Shown here one piece after another: positions 1 through 5,191 of a stretch of 5,191 nt of DNA. Below the pieces are notes generated by a model. The model was not told the DNA's origin. It saw only the letters and a program-made list of their open reading frames with translations, and ran no database searches. This DNA comes from Endomicrobiales bacterium. Its GTDB lineage: Bacteria > Elusimicrobiota > Endomicrobiia > Endomicrobiales > JALOBY01. Every line of letters starts with the position of its first letter. The first letter of the stretch is position 1. A program made the translations under genes and the position numbers. The DNA lies in contig JALOBY010000036.1 of NCBI GenBank assembly GCA_023228045.1, positions 1-5,191 of the forward strand, in the 5' to 3' direction.

Positions 1-230
1 GCCTGGGATATTTTGTTGTTGACAAGACTATTCTGGGTTTGATGAAGAGGGAAGCGATTGTTATGCATCCTCTTCCGCGGGTGGACGAAATTACTCCAGA
101 TGTCGACAGCGACCCAAGGGCAGCATACTTCCGGCAGGCAGAAAACGGATTGTATATTCGCATGGCCCTGCTGAAAAAGGTGCTCTACAAGTCCTGGTGG
201 CGCAGGCATATATGGAAGAGGGCTGCATAG
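1..230 (+). CDS. pyrB: Aspartate carbamoyltransferase catalytic chain, C-terminal part (5' end outside window)
   Basis: This is the end of aspartate carbamoyltransferase, which joins carbamoyl phosphate and aspartate to make N-carbamoyl-aspartate, the committed step of pyrimidine synthesis in the cytosol. The frame is open from base 3 and ends at TAG 228-230, giving about 75 residues. The diagnostic C-terminal signature is clear: MHPLPRVDEI followed by DPRAAYFRQAENGLY and RMALL, in the order and spacing of the PyrB family. The HPLP stretch helps bind carbamoyl phosphate and aspartate. After RMALL the protein continues with a basic, Trp-rich tail (SWWRRHIWKRAA), several residues longer than the Escherichia coli protein. 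By hand count 116 of 230 bases are G or C, against about one third in the gene that follows. An intrinsic terminator follows, so it probably ends its own transcript. Family assignment is firm; the rest of the gene is not visible. Confidence 0.95.
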   Translation, partial: LGYFVVDKTILGLMKREAIVMHPLPRVDEITPDVDSDPRAAYFRQAENGLYIRMALLKKVLYKSWWRRHIWKRAA

Positions 231-243
231 CCTTCCAAAAGCA

Positions 244-267
244 ATCGGCAAAATTGATTATGCCGAT
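244..267 (+). other. Hairpin upstream of the pyrB terminator
   Basis: ATCGGCA (244-250) and TGCCGAT (261-267) are perfect reverse complements, a 7-bp stem with a 10-nt AT-rich loop. It lies 13 bases after the pyrB stop and 2 bases before the terminator stem. It has no T-tract of its own. It may help protect the 3' end of the transcript or support termination; its role is inferred from position only. Confidence 0.5.
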
Positions 268-269
268 AT

Positions 270-290
270 GGGACGAAAGTCCCTTTTTTT
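270..290 (+). terminator. Rho-independent terminator after pyrB
   Basis: GGGAC (270-274) and GTCCC (279-283) pair perfectly around a GAAA tetraloop, followed directly by seven T (284-290), then C and three more T. This is the textbook intrinsic terminator on the + strand. It lies 39 bases beyond the pyrB stop and separates pyrB from prmC. The next gene starts 28 bases after the T-tract, so its promoter must be very close or some readthrough must occur. Confidence 0.88.
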
Positions 291-318
291 CTTTGTGCTT
301 TTCTGATAGAAATAAGCT

Positions 319-969
319 ATGAAAAACAAAACAGATAAACGGCTCAACGCCGTTGAGCCGTTAGAATATGTTAGGGGATTTACTCAATTTTTGGGTTGCA
401 AAATTGATTTGTCAAAAAGGCCCTTAATTCCAAGGCCAGAAACAGAATTTTGGGTTAAAAAAGCCATAAATTATATCAAGTCAAACAATCACAATCATTC
501 GCGATCGCGAACTATTGTGATTCTTGATATATTTAGTGGGTCGGGGTGCATTGGTTTGGCAATATTGAAACATATAAAAAATGCAGAAGTTTTTTTTGCA
601 GATATAGAAGACAGGGGCGTTGGACACAAGACAATTAAGTCTGACGTTTTTTCAAATATAAAAAATAAGTTCGATTTTATTTTTGCCAACCCGCCGTATA
701 TTCCAACTAAAAACAAAAGCTTGGTGCAAAAATCTGTTTTGGATTTTGAACCACACAAAGCCTTGTTTGCCAAACAAGACGGACTTTTTTATATTAGAAA
801 ATTTTTAAAACAAGCAAAAAATCATTTAAATTATAATGGTATTATATTTATGGAATTTGATTTTCCACAAAAAGAAGAAATAAAAAAAATGTCTGAAAAA
901 TTTGGCTATAAAACCTGCAAATTTTATAAAGACCAATATGGTAAATACCGTTGGGTTGTGATAAAATAG
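319..969 (+). CDS. prmC: Short PrmC/HemK-type release factor glutamine N5-methyltransferase
   Basis: PrmC uses S-adenosylmethionine to methylate the glutamine of the GGQ motif in peptide chain release factors 1 and 2. The 216-residue product shows the family's order of motifs: PLEYVRG (14-20), LIPRPETE (36-43), SAM-binding motif I DIFSGSGCIG (70-79), the acidic end of strand 2 (D95), catalytic NPPYIP (124-129), then LDFEPHKALFA and DGL (141-155). E. coli PrmC is about 60 residues longer; the N-terminal helical domain that docks the release factor is almost absent. The stretch D95 to D109 is also about 13 residues shorter than in E. coli, removing the helix after strand 2. ATG 319 follows an in-frame stop at 304 and has no clear Shine-Dalgarno. 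Two strong palindromes lie inside the gene. The family is secure; whether this compact copy is active, or acts on another substrate, cannot be told. Confidence 0.88.
   Translation: MKNKTDKRLNAVEPLEYVRGFTQFLGCKIDLSKRPLIPRPETEFWVKKAINYIKSNNHNHSRSRTIVILDIFSGSGCIGLAILKHIKNAEVFFADIEDRGVGHKTIKSDVFSNIKNKFDFIFANPPYIPTKNKSLVQKSVLDFEPHKALFAKQDGLFYIRKFLKQAKNHLNYNGIIFMEFDFPQKEEIKKMSEKFGYKTCKFYKDQYGKYRWVVIK
338..362. repeat. Perfect 11-bp palindrome at the 5' end of prmC
   Basis: AACGGCTCAAC (338-348) and GTTGAGCCGTT (352-362) are exact reverse complements separated by GCC. The element covers codons 7-15 of prmC (K R L N A V E P L). The right arm encodes the E-P-L that opens the conserved PLxY motif, whereas the left arm encodes residues with no family constraint. 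In mRNA it would be a very stable hairpin beginning 19 bases downstream of the A of the start codon. It is visibly more GC-rich than the surrounding gene. Confidence 0.85.
484..525. repeat. 42-base imperfect palindrome inside prmC
   Basis: The centre is the 14-base perfect palindrome TTCGCGATCGCGAA (498-511). Beyond a two-base mismatch on each side (496-497 against 512-513) pairing resumes with AATCACAAT (487-495) against ATTGTGATT (514-522), and after one more mismatch with 484-485 against 524-525. In all 18 of 21 positions pair. The left arm encodes the linker N-N-H-N-H-S-R, and the right arm encodes S-R-T-I-V-I-L leading straight into SAM motif I (D70). The reading frame stays open throughout. 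Confidence 0.85.
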
Positions 970-971
970 AA

Positions 972-1667
972 ATGAATATGGATGGAAAAGCAATACAATT
1001 ATCGCCCAATTCGCTAAACTTATATTTAGACTGTCCGCATTGTTTTTGGCTGGACAAAAATTTAGGAATAAAAAGGCCACCGCCATATCCCTATGCTTTA
1101 AATTCTGCTGTGGACACTTTGTTAAAGGAAGAATTTGACGCTTATCGCGCTAAAAAAATTCAGCACCCGTTATTAAAAGAAAACAGCATAAAGGCGCATT
1201 TGTTTGAAAACCAAAAATTGCTTAACCAGTGGCGGAATAATTTAGCCGGAATAAGATATTTTGACCAAGCTTTGCAAGCCACTTTGTTTGGGGCAGTAGA
1301 TGATATTTTAGAATTTGAAGATGGAAAATTAGCGGCGCTGGATTATAAATCAACCGGAAGCAGGGTGGCAAATGTTTACGACAGATTCCAATTGCAGTTG
1401 GACACATATACATTTTTACTTGAGAAAAATGGATACAAAACACCGCGCAAAGGATATTTGGCATTTTATATTGTTGATAAGGAAAAAGGATTTATTGACC
1501 GCTTGCCATTTAGAAAAGAGTTAATGGAAATAGATACAAACCCATCGGATATTTACGCAATATTTAGTGATGCGGTTGCTATATTAAAAGAAACAGAACC
1601 GCCAAAACACAGCCAAGATTGCCAATTTAAAAGGTGGCTGGACGGCGCTAAAAAATTTAATAAATAA
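972..1667 (+). CDS. PD-(D/E)XK (RecB/Cas4-type) nuclease family protein
   Basis: This is a stand-alone nuclease domain of the PD-(D/E)XK superfamily, 231 residues, probably cytosolic and acting on DNA with bound Mg2+. Visible motifs, numbered from ATG 972: LSPNSLNLYLDCPHCFW near the N-terminus (10-26), catalytic Asp in FGAVDD (D110), the D-x-K pair in LDYKS (D124, K126), and the RecB-type Q-x3-Y helix motif (Q142, Y146). Cysteines occur at 21, 24 and 217; the C-terminal site reads CQFKRW, where relatives I recall have a second Cys, so a four-Cys metal or Fe-S site would be incomplete. ATG 951 would overlap prmC by 19 bases; ATG 972, two bases after the prmC stop, or ATG 978 fits better because the conserved part begins at about residue 7. 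No start has a Shine-Dalgarno. It is probably co-transcribed with prmC. The cellular role is unknown, and no cas genes are near. Confidence 0.8.
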   Translation: MNMDGKAIQLSPNSLNLYLDCPHCFWLDKNLGIKRPPPYPYALNSAVDTLLKEEFDAYRAKKIQHPLLKENSIKAHLFENQKLLNQWRNNLAGIRYFDQALQATLFGAVDDILEFEDGKLAALDYKSTGSRVANVYDRFQLQLDTYTFLLEKNGYKTPRKGYLAFYIVDKEKGFIDRLPFRKELMEIDTNPSDIYAIFSDAVAILKETEPPKHSQDCQFKRWLDGAKKFNK

Positions 1668-1668
1668 C

Positions 1669-1741
1669 GCCAATATGCGAATGATATGCCAATGACGCGA
1701 ATACGGATTTGCATCATTTGCATAGATTTGTAAATTTGCAT
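1669..1741. repeat. Short degenerate direct repeats in the nuclease-adaptor spacer
   Basis: This spacer of 79 bases between the nuclease stop and the exporter operon is built from short reused words. GCCAAT occurs at 1669-1674 and 1688-1693, GCGAAT at 1677-1682 and 1697-1702 (offsets 19 and 20), and ATTTGCAT three times at 1707-1714, 1716-1723 and 1734-1741. The last copy runs into the T-run before ATG 1747. There is no convincing terminator and no strong promoter match. The exporter promoter should lie here if the operon is separate from prmC-nuclease. Confidence 0.55.
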
Positions 1742-1746
1742 TTTTT

Positions 1747-2814
1747 ATGAAAATACCCAAATTTTTAAAACAAAAAAGAAACATCTGGATTATGGCAATT
1801 GTTGCTGTAATCTTAATTATTGTTGCATTTTTTATTTTTTCACCCAAAAACAATAATGGTAAAATACAAACCGGTGTTGTAACAAAACAAAACCTAGAAG
1901 AAACAGTTCTTTCAACCGGCCAAGTTGTAAGCGGAACAGACCTTAATTTGAGCTTTCAGGGAAACGGAGTTGTAAGAAGAGTTTATGTTTCAGAAGGCGA
2001 CCATGTTTATCAAGGTCAAATTTTGGCTTCATTGGATCAGTCTAGCGCTTCTGCAACCTTAACCTCGGCAAAAGGCGCGCTGGCTCAAGCTCAGGCAAAT
2101 TATGAAAAATTAGTAAATGGCGCAGGTTCAGGAGATATTCAGGCTTTGCAGGACGCTGTAAGCACGGCCAAAGTAAATTTAAACAACACTTATAATGGCG
2201 CCTTAACCACGCTAAACAATGCCTACACTGCAATTTATAACGCATATTCTGCTGTAACTACCTTGCAAAATGATTATTTTAGCGCAAACGATCAAGAAGG
2301 AATTCAGGTGCAAATTAACAGAAATAATATAGGCGCCAAGTTAGAAAATGCAAGTTCAAGTATAGCAGGAGCCAATGGCGCAGGTGCCATAGATAATGCA
2401 ATTTTAAATATAGCAAACGACCTAAATAGCACTTTTGGTTCTTTACAAATTATACGAGACCAGTGTGACCAAGGAGTTTACTATTCAAGGGTTGCGTCTG
2501 CAGATAAAACAACTATGGATACACAAAAAACAGCAGTGAGCACTGCAATAAGCAATGTTAACACTTTGCAAAACAGTATTGCCTCTTACAAAATTGCCTT
2601 GCAAACCGCAGAGCATAATTTGGAGTCAAAACAAGCCGCGCCGCGTCAAGAAGATATTGACCTGGCAAAAGCCCAAGTGCTTTCTGCACAAGGACAGGTT
2701 GAATCTGCGCAAGCCACACTTAATAATTTAATTGTGGTGGCTCCAACATCTGGAACAATTACGCAGGTGGATATTAAGGTTGGCGAGCTGGCAACCTTGT
2801 TTTGCAGAATATAA
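1747..2814 (+). CDS. Efflux membrane fusion protein (MacA/YknX/HlyD type), N-terminal part, frameshifted
   Basis: This is the N-terminal 355 residues of a periplasmic-adaptor type protein that works with an ABC exporter. A basic N-terminus (KIPKFLKQKR) precedes one hydrophobic helix at about 13-32 that anchors it with the rest outside the membrane; there is no lipobox. The first half of the lipoyl domain lies at about 55-97 (GVVRRVYVSEGDHVYQGQILASLD), a long Ala/Gln/Asn-rich helical hairpin at about 98-325, and the second lipoyl half at about 328-349 (VVAPTSGTITQVDIKVGELA). The expected continuation into the beta-barrel is lost: the frame reads five foreign residues (LFCRI) and stops at TAA 2812-2814. 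The barrel continues in another frame from about 2797. As it stands the product lacks its barrel and membrane-proximal domains and is probably non-functional, unless the frameshift is an error. ATG 1747 has no Shine-Dalgarno but is well placed before the anchor helix. Confidence 0.85.
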   Translation: MKIPKFLKQKRNIWIMAIVAVILIIVAFFIFSPKNNNGKIQTGVVTKQNLEETVLSTGQVVSGTDLNLSFQGNGVVRRVYVSEGDHVYQGQILASLDQSSASATLTSAKGALAQAQANYEKLVNGAGSGDIQALQDAVSTAKVNLNNTYNGALTTLNNAYTAIYNAYSAVTTLQNDYFSANDQEGIQVQINRNNIGAKLENASSSIAGANGAGAIDNAILNIANDLNSTFGSLQIIRDQCDQGVYYSRVASADKTTMDTQKTAVSTAISNVNTLQNSIASYKIALQTAEHNLESKQAAPRQEDIDLAKAQVLSAQGQVESAQATLNNLIVVAPTSGTITQVDIKVGELATLFCRI

Positions 2815-3260
2815 ACGATTTGCACGTTGAAGCCAATGTAAGCGAAGCCAACATTGCCTCTTTGCAAATTGGACAGGATATTGATTACACATTTGACGCG
2901 CTGGGACCAGACCAACATTTTACAGGAAAAGTTTTAACTGTAAATCCTGCCTCAACAGTAATTTCCGGAATTGTTGATTATTTGGTAAAAGGAAGCCTTG
3001 ATAATGTTCCTGGAATTAAACCCGGCATGACTGCCAATATGACAATTTTAGTTGCAAAAAAGGATAGTGTTTTGGCTGTGCCATCAACAGCAGTGATAAA
3101 TAAAAATGGTAAAAACTATGTTAGGGTTGTTGATGACCTAAAAAAACTAACATATCACGAGGTTCAGGTGCAAACAGGTTTGCAAGCCGATGGGGGATTA
3201 ATTGAAATTGTTTCCGGACTTAACGAAGACCAAAAAATTGTAACATATTTAAAACAATGA
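2802..3260 (+). CDS. Efflux membrane fusion protein, C-terminal part in the shifted frame
   Basis: This is the missing remainder of the adaptor gene. It begins LQNINDLHVEANVSEANI, the usual entry into the beta-barrel domain, which runs to about residue 80 of the fragment (PGIKPGMTANMTI). The membrane-proximal domain follows (VLAVPSTAVI, then VQVQTGL and GLIEIVSGLNEDQ) and the protein ends at TGA 3258-3260. The listed start at TTG 2802 is only where the frame can be entered, with no ribosome site; independent translation is unlikely, and the first in-frame ATG (3027) lies inside the barrel. One extra T in the T4 run at 2800-2803 would give GELATLFLQNINDL and join both parts into a protein of about 505 residues. 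The stop overlaps the ATPase start as ATGA, so loss of translation here could also lower expression of the ATPase. I regard the two parts as one broken gene or one sequencing error. Confidence 0.8.
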   Translation: MQNINDLHVEANVSEANIASLQIGQDIDYTFDALGPDQHFTGKVLTVNPASTVISGIVDYLVKGSLDNVPGIKPGMTANMTILVAKKDSVLAVPSTAVINKNGKNYVRVVDDLKKLTYHEVQVQTGLQADGGLIEIVSGLNEDQKIVTYLKQ

Positions 3261-3973
3261 GCTTGATTAAGGTTGAGAATTTAAAAAAGAATTATGTTAA
3301 TGACGAAGTTGTTACGCATGTTTTACATGATATAAATTTTAAAATAGAAGAAGGGGAGTTTGTGGCAATAATGGGACCTTCGGGATCTGGAAAATCTACG
3401 CTAATGCACATTTTGAGTTTTTTGGACAGACCAACTTCCGGACACTACAGGTTTGAGGATAAAGATACAAAAGATTTTGACGATAACTATTTGGCAAAAT
3501 TAAGAAACGAAAAAGTGGGATTTGTTTTTCAATCTTTTAATTTGTTGGCGCGCACAACTGTTTTAGACAATGTAAAATTGCCTTTGGTTTACAGTAAATT
3601 AAAGGACCTTGATAAGCTGGCAGAAAAAGCCTTGGAATCTGTGGGCCTTTCTCACAGGCTAAATTATTTTACAAACCAAATTTCTGGCGGAGAAAAGCAG
3701 AGGGTTGCAATTGCCAGGGCTTTGGTAAATAACCCGGCTGTAATTTTTGCTGATGAGCCAACTGGAAACCTAGACTCAAAATCCGGTAACACAGTAATGA
3801 GTATTTTACAGAAATTAAATAATCAGGGCCACACAATTATTTTGGTAACCCATGAAACCGATACTGCAAATCATGCTAAGAGGATTATACGCATTAAAGA
3901 TGGACAAATTGTTTCTGACGAAAAGGTGACAAAAAGAACAATTGCCGAAGCAGATAAAGACCTAGTCAAATAA
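3257..3973 (+). CDS. ABC transporter ATPase, MacB/LolD/YknY class
   Basis: This 238-residue cytosolic ATPase drives the exporter encoded around it. All catalytic elements are intact: Walker A GPSGSGKST (40-48), Q-loop FQSFNLL (Q92), signature SGGEKQR (143-149), Walker B VIFADE (162-167) with D-loop GNLDS, and the H-loop histidine in VTHE (H199). The ISGGEKQRVAIARAL and FADEPTGNLDS wording is typical of the MacB/LolD/FtsE group of mechanotransmission exporters rather than importers. A short charged tail follows DGQIVSDE. The ATG overlaps the adaptor's TGA as ATGA, which suggests translational coupling, and no Shine-Dalgarno is visible. The neighbours (adaptor upstream, stand-alone permease downstream) match the split YknX-YknY-YknZ arrangement rather than fused MacB. 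Substrate is unknown; relatives export antimicrobial peptides, macrolides or lipids. Confidence 0.95.
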   Translation: MSLIKVENLKKNYVNDEVVTHVLHDINFKIEEGEFVAIMGPSGSGKSTLMHILSFLDRPTSGHYRFEDKDTKDFDDNYLAKLRNEKVGFVFQSFNLLARTTVLDNVKLPLVYSKLKDLDKLAEKALESVGLSHRLNYFTNQISGGEKQRVAIARALVNNPAVIFADEPTGNLDSKSGNTVMSILQKLNNQGHTIILVTHETDTANHAKRIIRIKDGQIVSDEKVTKRTIAEADKDLVK

Positions 3974-3988
3974 GTTTTTAAAGTTCAT

Positions 3989-4035
3989 CAAGTTTCAAAT
4001 TATAAAGTCGGCTTGATAAACTTGTAACTTTATAA
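3989..4035 (+). other. Crossing inverted repeats in the ATPase-permease spacer
   Basis: The 76-base spacer holds two inverted repeats: CAAGTTT (3989-3995) with AAACTTG (4018-4024), and TTATAAAGT (4000-4008) with ACTTTATAA (4027-4035). ATCAAG (3987-3992) can also pair with CTTGAT (4012-4017). Since the order is left 1, left 2, right 1, right 2, the two stems could form together only as a pseudoknot, or they are alternatives. The stems are AT-rich and have no T-tract behind them, so this is not a standard terminator. It could shape the RNA before the permease start 15 bases later, or it could be low-complexity chance. Confidence 0.4.
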
Positions 4036-4049
4036 CCTTTAACTTCGTT

Positions 4050-5191
4050 ATGGACTTTTCTGGGACAATAAAATTGGTTTTTAGAACTTTGCTTGCAAGA
4101 AAGGGCAGGTCGTTTTTAACTATATTGGGAATTGTTATTGGGGTTGCCGGCGTTATAACAATTATTGCCTTGGGGGCTGGAGCAAAAAGCTTAATTATTG
4201 GCCAAATAACAAAATTAGGTTCTGATTTATTGTCAGTTCAACCGGGAAAAAGCAATGAAAAAGGGCCACCAGCCCAGTTGTTTGGAATTGTAATTACAAC
4301 CTTAACAAATGAAGATAAGGACGCTATAAAAAATTCCGGTTTGGTCCCGCACGCCAAATCTGTTTTTGGCGCTGTAATGGGGTCGGTTTCTGTGAGTTGG
4401 CAAAACAAATCAGTTGACACAAATTTTATGGGAACCGAATCCACAATGCCCGATGTTATAAATATCACAATGGCTTCGGGTAGATTTTTTGACCAACAAG
4501 AAGGCGAAGGTAATGCAAATGTTGCTGTCTTGGGCGCAACAGTTGCAGAAGAATTATTTGGAAATTCGGGCGTGGACCCAGTGGGCCAAGTGGTAAAGGT
4601 TAGGAGTTCTTCTCAAGCAGAAGCTGGTGGTGTTCCTTTGCGTGTGGTTGGGGTTACAGAAAAACAGGGGAGTTCTTTATTTTTGGATTTAGATGACCAG
4701 GTCTTTATGCCTTTGGAAATTGGCCAGCAACAAGTGCTAGGAATACATTATTTGCGCGCAATTGATGTAAAAGTTGATTCTGCTGAAAATATTGACCAGA
4801 CAGTTCAAGATATTACAAACCTTTTGAAACAACGTCATCACATAAAGTCTGAAGCAGATGTTGATTTTACTGTGCGAAATATGGCTGATGCAGTTGATAT
4901 TTTAAACACAGTAACAAGCGCGTTAAGTTTGTTTTTAACTGCAATGGCAGCAATTTCATTGGTGGTGGGTGGTATTGGAATTTTAAATATAATGCTTGCC
5001 ACAGTTGCTGAACGCACGCGCGAAATTGGTTTAAGAAAAGCTGTTGGCGCGTCAAATTCAGCCATAGCAAGACAGTTTTTGCTGGAGGCGGGGGTTTTAA
5101 CTTTCTTTGGAGGTATAATTGGCATAATTATTGGCATATTGCTTTCTTATTTTATTTCTTTGTTAATGAGATATTTGGGATATGATTGGGC
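4050..5191 (+). CDS. ABC transporter permease, MacB/FtsX family (3' end outside window)
   Basis: This is the membrane subunit of the exporter, open for 380 codons to the right edge with no stop. The N-terminus KLVFRTLLARKGRSFLTILGIVIGVAGVITIIALGAGA is the standard MacB-type first helix (about 22-44). An extracytoplasmic domain (about 45-290) follows, with the usual phrases FGIVITTLTNEDKDAI, ASGRFF, VAVLGATVAEELFG and PVGQVVKV. Helix 2 (about 291-318, VVGGIGILNIML) leads into the conserved cytoplasmic coupling segment ERTREIGLRKAVGAS (321-335), then helix 3 (about 349-372). The fourth helix, about 25-35 residues, lies beyond the window. ATG 4050 is the first ATG after an in-frame TAA at 4017 and sits directly before the first helix; no Shine-Dalgarno is seen. 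It lacks a fused ATPase, which is supplied by the preceding gene. Family assignment is secure; the exported substrate is not known. Confidence 0.95.
   Translation, partial: MDFSGTIKLVFRTLLARKGRSFLTILGIVIGVAGVITIIALGAGAKSLIIGQITKLGSDLLSVQPGKSNEKGPPAQLFGIVITTLTNEDKDAIKNSGLVPHAKSVFGAVMGSVSVSWQNKSVDTNFMGTESTMPDVINITMASGRFFDQQEGEGNANVAVLGATVAEELFGNSGVDPVGQVVKVRSSSQAEAGGVPLRVVGVTEKQGSSLFLDLDDQVFMPLEIGQQQVLGIHYLRAIDVKVDSAENIDQTVQDITNLLKQRHHIKSEADVDFTVRNMADAVDILNTVTSALSLFLTAMAAISLVVGGIGILNIMLATVAERTREIGLRKAVGASNSAIARQFLLEAGVLTFFGGIIGIIIGILLSYFISLLMRYLGYDW

Noticed and set aside
321..362. Minus-strand terminator formed by the prmC 5' palindrome and the T-rich complement of 321-337
   Set aside because: The T-tract on that strand is interrupted right after the stem (TATCTG), and no minus-strand gene ends there.
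501..508. GCGATCGC, identical to the cyanobacterial HIP1 octamer
   Set aside because: It occurs once, as the centre of a longer palindrome, and nothing else in the window suggests a cyanobacterium.
972..1667. Cas4 of a CRISPR-Cas locus
   Set aside because: No repeats or cas genes are present, and the Cas4 four-cysteine pattern is not complete.
1709..1736. Sigma70-like promoter TTGCAT, 16 bases, TAAATT
   Set aside because: Matches to consensus are about 3 of 6 and 4 of 6 in AT-rich repeat sequence, too weak to annotate.
2532..2545. Small hairpin GCAGTG-AG-CACTGC inside the adaptor gene
   Set aside because: A 6-bp stem in repetitive Ala/Ser/Thr coding sequence is expected by chance.
2797..2807. 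Programmed -1 ribosomal frameshift joining the two adaptor parts
   Set aside because: In-frame codons are TTG TTT TGC; slipping back one base would put the Phe tRNA on GTT, so there is no proper slippery heptamer, and I see no obvious downstream stem.
3258..3260. UGA recoded as glycine, as in Gracilibacteria and Absconditabacteria
   Set aside because: TGA ends the adaptor exactly at the expected C-terminus and overlaps the ATPase start; no gene here contains an internal TGA.
4238..5137. Minus-strand open frames across the permease region and similar ones elsewhere
   Set aside because: They lie opposite well-recognised genes and their translations show no family motifs.

Overview
The window reads as a piece of an AT-rich bacterial chromosome, and I infer a Patescibacteria (CPR)-type genome. 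The grounds are a shortened PrmC that begins almost at its PLxY motif, a PD-(D/E)XK nuclease of a kind I associate with those genomes, very tight gene packing, and no clear Shine-Dalgarno sequence before any visible start. The lineage call rests on recognition alone. TGA is used as a true stop (3258-3260) and never inside a gene, so the code looks standard.

Layout, all genes on the + strand: (1) 1-230, the 3' end of pyrB (aspartate carbamoyltransferase), markedly more GC-rich than the rest, closed by a strong intrinsic terminator. (2) 319-969, a short prmC-like glutamine methyltransferase gene carrying two unusual palindromes and lacking the helix after its second strand. (3) 972-1667, a RecB/Cas4-type PD-(D/E)XK nuclease two bases after prmC. 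(4) 1668-1746, a spacer of short degenerate repeats. (5) 1747-3260, an efflux membrane fusion protein gene split by one frameshift near 2791-2814. (6) 3257-3973, the ABC ATPase, overlapping the previous stop as ATGA. (7) 3974-4049, a spacer with crossing inverted repeats. (8) 4050-5191, a MacB/FtsX-type permease running off the right edge.

Items 5, 6 and 8 form one exporter of the MacA-MacB or YknX-YknY-YknZ type: an adaptor anchored by one N-terminal helix, a LolD/MacB-class ATPase and a permease with a large extracytoplasmic domain. The frameshift would disable the adaptor unless it is a sequence error; one extra T in the T4 run at 2800-2803 rejoins the frames.

The least ordinary observation is in prmC. 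Two GC-rich palindromes lie in frame at its N-terminus and just before motif I. In each, the right arm encodes conserved family sequence and the left arm encodes variable sequence, as if the left arms were copied back from the right arms. I see no CRISPR array, tRNA, rRNA or insertion sequence.
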